Assembly (NCBI RefSeq): GCF_000264945.2
Contig: NZ_CP013070.1
Location: forward strand, 124,001 to 188,000
From: Sphingobium indicum B90A
GTDB lineage: Bacteria; Pseudomonadota; Alphaproteobacteria; Sphingomonadales; Sphingomonadaceae
Direction of reading: 5' to 3'
DNA: 64,000 nucleotides
Shown: one piece after another, positions 54,668-63,727 of the stretch
How the letters are laid out: the number at the start of each line of letters is the position of its first letter
How positions within the stretch are numbered: position 1 is the stretch's first letter
Translations under genes and position numbers: made by a program
The notes under the pieces: generated by a model
The model's input: only the letters and a program-made list of their open reading frames with translations
What the model was told of the DNA's origin: nothing
The model's database searches: none

Positions 54668-55607
54668 AGCACGCATTCGGCGTGGCGGAACGGCGCGGCT
54701 GACGCGCACGACCGGCGCGCGCGGCCGCAGCGGGGGACGAGGGCGTTCGGCCAGGCAGCGAAGCTGGATCGACGGCCTGATCGACCTGCTGCCGGTCAGC
54801 GAGGAGACGCTCCAGCGCATGGCGAGCTGGACCATCGTCGGCATCGTGCTGGCGGCTCTGGTCGGCATCGCCATGCTGATGGGCGTTCCCGCCATGGCGG
54901 GGCAGAAGGCGTCCGAACTTGCCGCCCAGGCCGGTTTCGAAGTCGAGAAGGTCGAGGTGCGCGGCGTCGAGCGGATGGATGAACTGCCCATCTACAATAT
55001 CGCCCTGGGCCAGGTGAGCCGGTCCATGCTCTCGCTCGACCTGCCCAAGGTGCGCGCCGACATGCTGAAGCTGGGCTGGGTCAAGGATGCGCGCATTTCC
55101 CGCCGCCTGCCCGATACGCTGGTGGTCGACATCGTCGAGCGCGATCCGGTCGCGGTGTGGCAGCATGACGGCCAGCTTCACCTGATCGACGTGACTGGCG
55201 TTGTGCTGCAATCCGTGTCCGCCGGGGCGATGCCGGACTTGCCTTTGGTGGTCGGTCCCAACGCCAATCTCCAGACCGCCGGCCTCAACAAGCTGATGGA
55301 AAATGCGCCCGCGCTCAAACCCATGCTGGCGGGCGCCACCTGGGTCGGGAACCGGCGCTGGGACTTGCGCTTTCAGTCGGGCGAGACGCTTTCCCTGCCC
55401 GAAGGCGACAGGCCGTCCGCCACCGCGCTGGTCAATTTCGCGCGGATGGACGGGGTGAACCGCCTGCTGGGCCGGGGCATCGTCAAGTTCGACATGCGCG
55501 ATCCCGACCGTTTCGTGCTGCGCCTGCCGCAGGGCCAGGGAAGCGGGTCGTCCGGCGACGAGCCGGCCGCGAGCGCCGAAGCGCCTGCCAAGGGCGAGGA
55601 AGGCTGA
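54660..55607 (+). CDS. ftsQ: cell division protein FtsQ
   Basis: Bitopic divisome protein: a long basic cytoplasmic N-terminus (RTTGARGRSGGRGRSARQRS), one membrane helix (IVGIVLAALVGIAMLMG), a POTRA domain (GFEVEKVEVRGVERMDELPIY) and the beta domain. 315 residues. The C-terminal tail is low complexity (GSGSSGDEPAASAEAPAKGEEG-type). Confidence 0.94.
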   Translation: MAEARIRRGGTARLTRTTGARGRSGGRGRSARQRSWIDGLIDLLPVSEETLQRMASWTIVGIVLAALVGIAMLMGVPAMAGQKASELAAQAGFEVEKVEVRGVERMDELPIYNIALGQVSRSMLSLDLPKVRADMLKLGWVKDARISRRLPDTLVVDIVERDPVAVWQHDGQLHLIDVTGVVLQSVSAGAMPDLPLVVGPNANLQTAGLNKLMENAPALKPMLAGATWVGNRRWDLRFQSGETLSLPEGDRPSATALVNFARMDGVNRLLGRGIVKFDMRDPDRFVLRLPQGQGSGSSGDEPAASAEAPAKGEEG

Positions 55608-55613
55608 ACCCCC

Positions 55614-56900
55614 ATGGCCCAGCCCAAGGTCGATAAGTTCGTCACCGCGATCGACATCGGATCGTGGAAGGTGTCCGCGCTGATCGCGGGTCGCACCGAA
55701 AATGGCGAACTGGCGATCCTGGGCACGGGCCAGCGCGAAAGCCGGGGCGTGCGGCGCGGCTTCATCGCGGACATGGAGCGGACCGAACTCGCCGTCCGGG
55801 AAACCGTGGAGCAGGCGGAACGCGTCGCGGGCACCAATATAGAGGATGTGTGGGTCAGCTTCTCCGGCGGCTCGCTGGTCAGCGACGTCGTCACGGTCGA
55901 GCGCGACATGGGCGGCTATCGCGTCGAACAGGCGGACATCGACGACCTGCTGACCACCGGCCAGCAGGGGATCGATCCGGACGGTCGCGTGGTTCTGCAC
56001 GCTCAGCCGACCTGCTTCACCATCAACGGCCGGGTGCCGGTGAAGAAGCCGCTCGGCATGCATGCGGACCTGCTGGGCGTCGACATCCATGTCGTGCTGG
56101 CCGACGGGGCGCCGCTCGCCAATCTCGACCTCTGCGTGCGCGGGGCCTATCTCAACGTCAACTCCATCGTGGCGTCTCCCATCGCCACCGGCCTCGCCTG
56201 CCTGTCGGAGGAGGAGCGCGACCTGGGTGTCGCGCTGGTTGAACTGGGCGCTGGCGTCACCAATGTCTCGCTCTATGCGGGCGGCATGCTGGTCGGGCTG
56301 CACAGCATTCCCATCGGCGCGTCCGACATCACGGACGACATCGCCTCCGCCTTCGGCATCCGCCGAAGCCAGGCGGAGCGGATCAAATGCTTCTATGGGT
56401 CCGCCATGCAGAACCGTCGCGATTTCCGCGACATGATAGAGATCGCCGCCCCCCATGGCGACGTCGCCATTCCGGGACAGAGCGCCGGTCCCAATGCCGA
56501 CGGCGGCAAGATCACCCGCGCTGCTTTGGTGGCGGTGATCTGCGAGCGGCTCAACCAGATCATGGTGGAGGTGAACGCCGCGCTGGCCGGCATGGGCTTC
56601 AACACCCCCACCGGGCGGCAGGTCGTGCTGACCGGCGGCGGCGCGGAAATGAAGGGCATTGCCGACTATGCGCAGGGCGCGCTGGGCCGCGCGGTGCGGA
56701 TCGGGCGGCCGAGAGGCCTTGCCGCCATGCCGGAGGCGCATAGCGGCCCGGCCTTCGCGACGCTGGCCGGACTTGCGCTTTACGGCGCTTCGAACCCGGT
56801 TGACCTTAGAACGATAGCGCCCGCTCCCCAGACCGTTCATCGTATCGGCGCGCCAGCATGGTGGCAGAGAATGGTGAAGGCGATGAAGACGAACTATTGA
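55614..56900 (+). CDS. ftsA: cell division protein FtsA
   Basis: Actin-like protein anchoring FtsZ to the membrane. FVTAIDIGSWKVSALIAG (phosphate 1), ELGAGVTNVSLYAGGML (phosphate 2) and VVLTGGGAEMKGI; the C-terminal amphipathic tail WWQRMVKAMKTNY is the membrane-binding helix. 428 residues. Starts 6 nt after ftsQ. Confidence 0.96.
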   Translation: MAQPKVDKFVTAIDIGSWKVSALIAGRTENGELAILGTGQRESRGVRRGFIADMERTELAVRETVEQAERVAGTNIEDVWVSFSGGSLVSDVVTVERDMGGYRVEQADIDDLLTTGQQGIDPDGRVVLHAQPTCFTINGRVPVKKPLGMHADLLGVDIHVVLADGAPLANLDLCVRGAYLNVNSIVASPIATGLACLSEEERDLGVALVELGAGVTNVSLYAGGMLVGLHSIPIGASDITDDIASAFGIRRSQAERIKCFYGSAMQNRRDFRDMIEIAAPHGDVAIPGQSAGPNADGGKITRAALVAVICERLNQIMVEVNAALAGMGFNTPTGRQVVLTGGGAEMKGIADYAQGALGRAVRIGRPRGLAAMPEAHSGPAFATLAGLALYGASNPVDLRTIAPAPQTVHRIGAPAWWQRMVKAMKTNY

Positions 56901-57011
56901 AATAAAACACAGGTCAGACGAATTTTACTGGTGAAATACGCCATTATCTGTTGCATTAACCTTCGATGACAGTTTCGCTCACGTCACCGAAGCTGGAGGG
57001 AGCTAAAGTTT

Positions 57012-58481
57012 ATGAGCATTGAAATCAGCCCGCCGCATGTGGACGAGTTGAAGCCACGCATCGCGGTGATCGGCGTCGGCGGCGCGGGCGGCAACGCCAT
57101 CGCGAACATGATCGCCGCCTCCGTCGAGGGCGTGGATTTCATCGTCGCCAACACCGACGCGCAGGCGCTGAACGCGTCGCCCGCCGAACGGCGCATCCAG
57201 CTTGGTCCGCAGATCACCGAAGGGCTGGGCGCCGGCTCCCGCCCCGAAATCGGCAAGGCGGCGGCGGAAGAGACCATCGCCTCGGTCGAGCAGGCGCTGG
57301 ACGGCGCGCATATGTGCTTCATCGCCGCCGGCATGGGCGGCGGCACCGGCACCGGCGCCGCGCCCGTCATCGCCAAGGCGGCGCGCGATCGCGGCATCCT
57401 GACGGTCGGCGTGGTGACCAAGCCCTTCACCTTCGAGGGCAATCGCCGCATGAAGTCGGCGGAGGCGGGCATCGAGGAACTGCAGAAGCATGTCGACACC
57501 CTGATCGTCATCCCGAACCAGAACCTTTTTCTGATCGCCAACCCCAACACCACCTTCAAGGAAGCCTTCCAGATGGCGGACGAGGTGTTGCAGCAGGGCG
57601 TGCGCGGCATCACCGACCTGATGGTCATGCCGGGCCTCATCAACCTGGACTTCGCGGACGTTCGTTCGGTGATGGGCGAGATGGGCAAGGCGATGATGGG
57701 CACCGGCGAAGCCGAGGGCGACGGCCGCGCGCTGCAGGCCGCTGAAAAGGCGATCGCCAATCCGCTGCTGGACGGCGTGTCGATGCGCGGCGCGAAGGGC
57801 GTGATCGTCTCCATCGTCGGCGGCGACGACATGCGCCTGATGGAAGTGGACGAGGCCGCCAACCATATCCGCGAACTGGTCGATCCCGACGCGAACATCA
57901 TCTGGGGTTCGGCGTTCAACGACAATCTGAACGGCAAGATCCGCGTCTCCGTGGTCGCCACCGGCATCGACAGCGATGCCGCCGCCAATGCCGCGCCGCT
58001 GACCCAGCCGTTCAGCTTCGCCAGCCGTCCGGCCGTCGCCGTGCCGACCGCCGCCGCGACCAAGCCCGCGCCGCAGGCCGCTCCGGCTCCGGTGGCGGCT
58101 CCCGATCCCGCGCCCGAAGCCGAGCCTGAAACGCTGGAACTCGACGTGCCCGCCGCGCCTGCCCCGGCGCCGCTGACTCCGCCTGCCGCCGCGCCGGCGG
58201 CGGCGAAGCCCGCGCCCTTCAGTCCGCCGCGTCCCGCCGCTGTCTTTTCGGACGAAGACCCGGCGCAGGACGAATTGCTGCTGGGTGAGGACGCGGCCGA
58301 GGCAGCGCCGGCCCAGCCCGCTCCGGCGCCGCAGGCCGCGCCCCGCGTCGCCACCGGGGGCACGCTGTTCGAGCGCATGGCGGGCCTGACCCGCGGCGCC
58401 GAAAAGGGCGCTGTCGCCAGCGACGAAGGAACGCCCGCTCCGGACATTCCGCGCTTCCTGAACCGCCAGAGCAACCAGTAA
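57012..58481 (+). CDS. ftsZ: cell division protein FtsZ
   Basis: Tubulin-like GTPase forming the Z-ring. The GTP-binding GGGTGTG is at residues 109-115, and [11 protein letters not shown] and the T7-like loop are intact. After the core, about 150 residues of Pro/Ala/Glu linker lead to the conserved C-terminal peptide DIPRFLNRQ that binds FtsA. 489 residues, within the alphaproteobacterial range. The 111-nt gap after ftsA is A/T-rich and probably holds a dedicated ftsZ promoter. GGAGGG is 11 nt before the ATG. Confidence 0.98.
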   Translation: MSIEISPPHVDELKPRIAVIGVGGAGGNAIANMIAASVEGVDFIVANTDAQALNASPAERRIQLGPQITEGLGAGSRPEIGKAAAEETIASVEQALDGAHMCFIAAGMGGGTGTGAAPVIAKAARDRGILTVGVVTKPFTFEGNRRMKSAEAGIEELQKHVDTLIVIPNQNLFLIANPNTTFKEAFQMADEVLQQGVRGITDLMVMPGLINLDFADVRSVMGEMGKAMMGTGEAEGDGRALQAAEKAIANPLLDGVSMRGAKGVIVSIVGGDDMRLMEVDEAANHIRELVDPDANIIWGSAFNDNLNGKIRVSVVATGIDSDAAANAAPLTQPFSFASRPAVAVPTAAATKPAPQAAPAPVAAPDPAPEAEPETLELDVPAAPAPAPLTPPAAAPAAAKPAPFSPPRPAAVFSDEDPAQDELLLGEDAAEAAPAQPAPAPQAAPRVATGGTLFERMAGLTRGAEKGAVASDEGTPAPDIPRFLNRQSNQ

Positions 58482-58513
58482 GCGGCCACGGGGTTCGCCC
58501 CACACGCCCTATG

Positions 58514-58558
58514 AAAGCGCGCCATCGGCTGCCATGGGCAACCGGGCGCGCTTTTTCT
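58514..58558 (+). terminator. rho-independent terminator of ftsZ / dcw cluster
   Basis: Outer stem AAAGCGCGCC / GGGCGCGCTTT with a partly paired inner loop (GGCTGCC...GGCAACC) and a T5-C-T3 tail. It marks the end of the dcw transcript. Confidence 0.87.
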
Positions 58559-58604
58559 TTCGACATATTCCCTTGTCCCGCCTCCATCCGCTAAAGGGCT
58601 GTCT

Positions 58605-60383
58605 GTGAGACGTTATGACATTTGGATTCTCCGCGGACTGCTTCTAGCGGGCACCGCGATGGCGCAACCGGCTCTGGCGCAGCCCGCCCAGGTGCAGGCG
58701 ATGCGTCCCTCCAGCGCGGAAAACCTCAACAATCATCTGGCGCGCCTGGCGTCCAATCCGCGCGACGTGACGGCGCTGATCGGCGCGGGCGAGGCGGCGC
58801 TGGACATGGACGATGCGCGCGCGGCGGCGGGCTTCTTCGCCCGGGCCGATACGCTGGCGCCGAACAACGGCAAGGTGAAGGCGGGCCTTGGCCGCGTCAT
58901 GCTGAAGAACCAGAACCCCGCCGAAGCGCTGCGCCTGTTCGACCAGGCGACGCGGCTGGGCTTTCCCGAAGCGACGCTGCTGGCCGACCGGGGGCTTGCA
59001 AGGGACATGACCGGCGATCAGGCGGGGGCGCAGCGCGACTATCAGGCGGCGCTCCAGCGGACGCCGGACGATGTCGAACTCACCCATCGCTATGCCGCCT
59101 CGCTGGGCATTTCCGGCCAGGTGGACGCGGCGGAGCGGGTGCTGAAACCGCTGCTCTACAAGAGCGACCGGGCCGCCTGGCGCTACCGCGCGTTCATCCT
59201 GGCGATGAACAACCGACAGGCGGACGCCAGGAAGATCGCGGAGCAGACCATGCCGTCGCAGCTTGCCGCGGCGATCCTGCCCTATATGCAGAAAATGCCT
59301 TATCTGACCGCCGCGCAGAAGGCGGCGGCGGTGCATTTCGGGCATTTCCCGGCCAATGTCGGTTCGACCATGGCCGCGATCACGCCGACCCCGCCCGCTT
59401 TCGCCTCCGCCACCCCTGCCGCACCGCAGGCCAGCCAACCTGCCGCCCAGACGCCGCCGGCTCGATCCGCGCAGCAGGATCGTCGTTCGCGCCGCGCTGA
59501 AACCGCCACGAGGCTCGCGCAGGCCGAAGCGCCGCCCCTTAGCGCGCCGGCGCCAAGCCAGCCCGTTCCCGCCGCCTCCGCTCCACAGACGCAGGCGCCG
59601 CCGCGGGCTGCCGCTCCCGCCGCCTCCAATGTGCAGGGTCCGCCAGCGCCCGGCTTCGAATCCGTCCCGGCGCAAAGCCCGGCACCCGCCAGTCCGCCGC
59701 CGAGCCAGCTCAACGCGATCACGCTCGCCCAGGCGTCGGCGCCGCGCACATCCACCCCGCCGCAGGGCGAGACGGCGCCCCCCGCCCCACTGGCCGCCGC
59801 GACGCCGGCCCCAGCGCCCCCGCCGCAGCAGCAGATCGACCCGGCCGTCACCCGTTCGCTGGCGGACATCATCCACGCCATCGACGTGCCCGAATCCGAG
59901 CGCCGGTCGAGCGTCGTCGCGGTCGACCTGTCGGAGATCGCCCAGATCCAGGCCGCCCGCCGCGCCGAGCGGGAGGCGGCCGCCGCCGCCGCCGCGGACA
60001 AGGCGAAGAAGGCCGCCGCCGCCAAGGCGAAGGCCGAAGCGGACGCCAAGGCCAAGCAACTGGCCGAGGAAAAGAAGAAGGCGGCCGAGGAAAAGGCGCG
60101 CCTTGCCGCCAATCCCTCGCGTAGCTGGCTCCAGGTGGGTACGGGTGCGAACAAGGGCGCGCTGGCCTTCACCATGAAGGGCTTGCGCAAGAAATATGCG
60201 TCGCTCGAACCGCAGGACGCCTGGGTGGCGAGCTGGGGCCGCACCAATCGCCTGCTTGTCGGGCCGTTCAGCAGCTTCACGCGGGCCAGGACGCTGGAGG
60301 ACAAGCTGAAGGCGGCGGGCGCGGACGTGTTCGCCTGGAAAAGCGATGCCGGGGAAGTGGTCGAGCGGCTCCCGGCCAAATAA
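58605..60383 (+). CDS. exported TPR/SPOR-domain protein
   Basis: 592 residues, GTG start, with a signal peptide (LRGLLLAGTAMAQPALAQP). Tetratricopeptide-like repeats follow (about 35-210: LASNPRDVTALIGAGEAALDM, NNGKVKAGLGRVMLKNQNPAEAL), then a long Pro/Ala/Gln linker, an Ala/Lys coiled coil (AADKAKKAAAAKAKAEADAK) and a C-terminal SPOR domain (SRSWLQVGTGANKG... LLVGPFSSFTRARTLEDKL). Such proteins bind septal peptidoglycan, fitting its location just after ftsZ. It is behind the dcw terminator, so it is likely transcribed separately. Confidence 0.86.
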   Translation: MRRYDIWILRGLLLAGTAMAQPALAQPAQVQAMRPSSAENLNNHLARLASNPRDVTALIGAGEAALDMDDARAAAGFFARADTLAPNNGKVKAGLGRVMLKNQNPAEALRLFDQATRLGFPEATLLADRGLARDMTGDQAGAQRDYQAALQRTPDDVELTHRYAASLGISGQVDAAERVLKPLLYKSDRAAWRYRAFILAMNNRQADARKIAEQTMPSQLAAAILPYMQKMPYLTAAQKAAAVHFGHFPANVGSTMAAITPTPPAFASATPAAPQASQPAAQTPPARSAQQDRRSRRAETATRLAQAEAPPLSAPAPSQPVPAASAPQTQAPPRAAAPAASNVQGPPAPGFESVPAQSPAPASPPPSQLNAITLAQASAPRTSTPPQGETAPPAPLAAATPAPAPPPQQQIDPAVTRSLADIIHAIDVPESERRSSVVAVDLSEIAQIQAARRAEREAAAAAAADKAKKAAAAKAKAEADAKAKQLAEEKKKAAEEKARLAANPSRSWLQVGTGANKGALAFTMKGLRKKYASLEPQDAWVASWGRTNRLLVGPFSSFTRARTLEDKLKAAGADVFAWKSDAGEVVERLPAK

Positions 60384-60421
60384 GGCGATTTACCACGGCG
60401 GGCACATCGAACGACTCGGCA

Positions 60422-61609
60422 ATGGCCGAAAAGGACTTTAAAGGGCGCGGCATGACGCTGCTTGCACCCTATGCCTCGCATCCCGGCCGCAGCCGGGGCC
60501 GCCTCCACGCCGAACCCGGCGGGGAGGTGCGGGGGCCACGCGACATGTTCCAGCGGGACCGCGACCGCATCATCCACAGCATCGCCTTCCGCCGCCTGCG
60601 CCACAAGACGCAGGTGTTCGTGTCGCCCGACGGCGATCATTTCCGCGTCCGCCTGACCCACAGCCTGGAGGTGGCGCAGATCGGCCGCACGACGGCGCGG
60701 ACGCTGGGCCTCAACGAAGACCTGACCGAAGCGCTGTGCCTGGCGCATGACATCGGCCATCCGCCCTTCGGCCATGCGGGGGAGGACGCGCTGGAGGCGG
60801 CGCTCGACGCGCATGGCGGCTTCGACCATAATGCCCATACGCTGCGCACGCTGATGCTGCTGGAAAGTCCCTATCCTCTATTCCGCGGCCTCAATCTGAG
60901 CTGGGAGATGCTGGAGGGGCTGGCAAAGCATAACGGCCCGGTCACGCGGCCCGGCTGGGCAATGCGGGAGGTGGACGCGCTGTTCCCGCTCGACCTTGCC
61001 AGCCATGCGTCGCTGGAGGCGCAGTTGGCGGCGATTGCGGACGACATCGCCTATGACAATCACGACATCGATGACGGGCTGCGCGCCGGCCTGCTGACGC
61101 TGGACCAGCTTTTGAGCGTGCCGCTGGTGAAGGGCTGCTGGGACCGGGTTCGCGCGCGCTATCCCGATGTGGCGCAGGATCGCTTGCTGCGCGAACTGGT
61201 GCGGGAGCAGATCGGCGTGATGGCGAACGACCTGATCGCCGCCACCCGCGCCAATATCGCGGCGGCGGGCGTGGAGAGCGTCGACGACGTCCGCCGGGCC
61301 GGGCGCGCGCTGGTGGGCTTTTCGCCCGAACTCGCCGCGCAGGAGCGCGACCTTAAGCGCTTCATGTATGCGACGCTCTACCACCACCCTTCACAACTGG
61401 CGGCGGCCGACCGGGCGCGCGTGATCGTGACCGACCTGTTCCGCGCCTATCAGGCGGACCCGACGCTGATGCCGCAGGAGTGGCGCGACGATTGCGCGAC
61501 TTTCGAACCCCGGCGCAGCCGCCATATAGCGGACTTCATCGCCGGCATGACCGACCGCTACGCCGAAAAGCGTCATGCCGAGATTTTCGGCGAAGCGGCA
61601 TTGGCCTGA
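60422..61609 (+). CDS. dgt: dGTP triphosphohydrolase-like protein
   Basis: HD-domain dNTP triphosphohydrolase; controls deoxynucleotide levels. Metal ligands: His80 (VRLTHSLEVAQIGRT), His109-Asp110 (LAHDIGHPPFGHAGE) and a distal Asp in IADDIAYDNHDIDDG. 395 residues, matching the shorter bacterial class. In many alphaproteobacteria this gene is directly upstream of argS; here argS is some 32 kb away. Confidence 0.95.
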   Translation: MAEKDFKGRGMTLLAPYASHPGRSRGRLHAEPGGEVRGPRDMFQRDRDRIIHSIAFRRLRHKTQVFVSPDGDHFRVRLTHSLEVAQIGRTTARTLGLNEDLTEALCLAHDIGHPPFGHAGEDALEAALDAHGGFDHNAHTLRTLMLLESPYPLFRGLNLSWEMLEGLAKHNGPVTRPGWAMREVDALFPLDLASHASLEAQLAAIADDIAYDNHDIDDGLRAGLLTLDQLLSVPLVKGCWDRVRARYPDVAQDRLLRELVREQIGVMANDLIAATRANIAAAGVESVDDVRRAGRALVGFSPELAAQERDLKRFMYATLYHHPSQLAAADRARVIVTDLFRAYQADPTLMPQEWRDDCATFEPRRSRHIADFIAGMTDRYAEKRHAEIFGEAALA

Positions 61610-61744
61610 GGCGGACGGCGGCAGGCCGGGCGCATAGGGCCGAACGGCCGGCAAAAGAGGAGCGCGCCGATTGAGCGATTGACGGCGCGGCGCGTTTCAC
61701 GCAATGCGGAACTGTCGCCGGTGCCGTGGATTCGGTTATCGGAC

Positions 61745-61941
61745 TTGATGCGGGAGAGCATGGGAGGCCTTTCAGGCCAGCCCGTCGCCGAAGGAGCAAC
61801 CGCCCCGGAATCTCTCAGGCCAATGGACCGCATCATGGGCAGGCACTCTGGAAAGCGGACGGTTCATGCTGTCCCACCGAAGGGGTAAGCCATCCGGTCG
61901 CCTGGCCGGTGGTCAAAGCTCTCAGGTTCCGTGACAGAGGG
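61745..61941 (+). ncRNA. tandem glycine riboswitch
   Basis: Two consecutive glycine aptamers in the 409-nt gap before gcvT. The first starts CGGGAGAGCATGGGAGGCC, contains GCCGAAGGAGCAACCGCCCC and ends AATCTCTCAGGCCAATGGACCG (to about 61830). The second has CACTCTGGAAAGCGGACGG, the core CCACCGAAGGGGTAAGCC and ends CAAAGCTCTCAGGTTCCGTGACAGAG. Both GNAAGGNGCAA-type cores and CTCTCAGG elements are diagnostic. It should switch on the glycine cleavage genes when glycine is plentiful. Confidence 0.95.
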
Positions 61942-62018
61942 GGTGGCAAACGCGATGAGTCCGACTCCGGACGGGCGCGTCTGTCGCCAATGACCCTCGC
62001 ATGGAAAGGCCGCCCCTC

Positions 62019-63170
62019 ATGTCCGGCAATGACGACATCGCCCATATCGAAGAAGAATTGCCGTTGCAGAACCTGCCGCTTGATGGTTGGCACCGCGCCA
62101 GGGGCGCGCGCATGGTCGGCTTTGCGGGCTATCACATGCCGATCCAATATGAAGGCATCATGGCCGAACATGTCTGGACTCGCGAACATGCCGGGCTGTT
62201 CGACGTCAGCCATATGGGCCAGCTCGGCTTCTCCGGCGAGGGCGTGGACGACGCGCTGGAAATCCTGTTGCCGAGCGACATCAAGGGGCTGAAGCCCTTT
62301 CGCCAGCGTTATTCCATGCTGCTCGACGAAGAAGGCGGCATATTGGACGACCTGATGGTCTCCCGCTTGGGGGACGGCGCTTTCGGCGGCGCGGACATCT
62401 ATATGGTGGTCAACGGCGCGACCAAATATGACGACATGGGCTGGATGATCGAGCATCTGCCCGACGAAGTGGTGATGAACCACATGGACGAGCAGGCCCT
62501 GCTCGCCTTGCAGGGTCCGGAGGCGGGGGAGGCGCTGGCCACGCTGATCCCCGAAACCGCCGATCTGATCTTCATGCAATCCGGTCTCTTCACCTGGCGC
62601 GGCGTTCCGCTGTGGATCAGCCGGTCGGGCTATACCGGCGAGGACGGCTTCGAGATCAGCGTTCCCGCCGCCGATGCCGCTCTGCTCGCCGATGCGCTCT
62701 GCGCGTTGCCGCAGGTGAAGCCGATCGGGCTTGGCGCACGCGATTCGCTGCGCCTGGAGGCGGGATTGCCGCTCTACGGCCATGACCTGACGCCTGCCGT
62801 CAGCACCATCGGCGCCGATCTGGGCTTCGCCATCCAGAAGCGCAGGCGCGAAGAAGGCGGCTTCATCGGCCATGCGCGGGTGATGAAGGAATTGGCGGAC
62901 GGGCCGGGTTCGAAGCGCGTGGGCCTGAGGATTCAGGGTCGCCTGCCCGCGCGCGAGGGCGCGCCTATCTTTGCCGGCGGCGCGCGGGTGGGCGAGGTCA
63001 CGTCCGGCGGCTTCGCGCCGACCGTGGGCGCGCCGATCGCCATGGGCTGGGTCAGCCTGCCGCACAGCGCGATCGGCGCCGCGCTGGAGATCGAGGTGCG
63101 CGGCAAGCGCATCGCGGCGGAGGTTGCGCAGATGCCGTTCGTTCCGCACCGTTATCGCCGCAAAGCCTGA
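62019..63170 (+). CDS. gcvT: glycine cleavage system aminomethyltransferase (T protein)
   Basis: Transfers the methylene unit from the lipoyl-bound aminomethyl group on GcvH to tetrahydrofolate. HARGARMVGFAGYHMPIQYEG, DVSHMGQLGFSGEG, SRSGYTGEDGFEISVP and RDSLRLEAGLPLYGHDL are standard. ATG 62001 in frame is an alternative start. Preceded by the glycine riboswitch and followed by gcvH. Confidence 0.96.
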   Translation: MSGNDDIAHIEEELPLQNLPLDGWHRARGARMVGFAGYHMPIQYEGIMAEHVWTREHAGLFDVSHMGQLGFSGEGVDDALEILLPSDIKGLKPFRQRYSMLLDEEGGILDDLMVSRLGDGAFGGADIYMVVNGATKYDDMGWMIEHLPDEVVMNHMDEQALLALQGPEAGEALATLIPETADLIFMQSGLFTWRGVPLWISRSGYTGEDGFEISVPAADAALLADALCALPQVKPIGLGARDSLRLEAGLPLYGHDLTPAVSTIGADLGFAIQKRRREEGGFIGHARVMKELADGPGSKRVGLRIQGRLPAREGAPIFAGGARVGEVTSGGFAPTVGAPIAMGWVSLPHSAIGAALEIEVRGKRIAAEVAQMPFVPHRYRRKA

Positions 63171-63231
63171 GTCCTTTCTGGTTTCTGATTGGTCGTGATT
63201 TTCAAGCAAATCACTCGGAGGGAAGTAAATT

Positions 63232-63603
63232 ATGAGCCGTTATTTCACCGACGAACATGAATGGATCGATGTCGAGGGCGAAATCGCTACCGTCGGCATC
63301 ACCGACTATGCGCAGGAGCAGTTGGGCGACATCGTGTTCGTCGAACTGCCCGCCGAGGGTACGGCCTTCGAAAAGGGCGACGACGCCGCCGTGGTGGAGT
63401 CGGTCAAGGCCGCGTCGGACGTCTATGCGCCTATTTCGGGCGAAGTGGTCGAAACCAACAGCGCGCTGGAGGACGAACCCGCGCTGGTGAACAGCGATGC
63501 CGAAGAGGATGGCTGGTTCTTCAAGCTGCGCGTCATTGATGCGAGCGAACTGGAAGGCCTGATGAACGAAGCCGCCTACAAGAAGTTCGTGGCGAGCCTT
63601 TGA
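63232..63603 (+). CDS. gcvH: glycine cleavage system H protein
   Basis: Lipoyl carrier protein of the complex. The lipoylated lysine is Lys59 in [19 protein letters not shown]. 123 residues. A strong GGAGGGAAG site precedes the ATG. Confidence 0.97.
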   Translation: MSRYFTDEHEWIDVEGEIATVGITDYAQEQLGDIVFVELPAEGTAFEKGDDAAVVESVKAASDVYAPISGEVVETNSALEDEPALVNSDAEEDGWFFKLRVIDASELEGLMNEAAYKKFVASL

Positions 63604-63611
63604 GGACAAAT

Positions 63612-63714
63612 AGCCCCTCCCCTTCAGGGGAGGGGTTGGGGTGGGGGATCGCCCTGAGCGCCGCGCCTGTGGATAGCCCCCACCCCGGGCCCCTCCCCTG
63701 AAGGGGAGGGGAGA
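63612..63714. repeat. palindromic repeat, family E
   Basis: Two hairpins, CCCCTCCCCTTCAGGGGAGG and CCCCTCCCCTGAAGGGGAGG, plus an outer GGGGTGGGGG / CCCCCACCCC pairing, fill the gcvH-gcvPA gap. It resembles widespread bacterial intergenic repeats and lies inside the glycine cleavage operon. Confidence 0.9.
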
Positions 63715-63727
63715 GGAGATATGTGAA

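Noticed and set aside
54543..56840. A 765-codon minus-strand frame across ddl, ftsQ and ftsA
   Set aside because: Antisense to three conserved division genes; composition is that of a shadow frame.
57011..57012. CtrA site in the ftsA-ftsZ gap
   Set aside because: A single TTAACC half-site (near 56957) is present, but no second TTAA at the required spacing was found.
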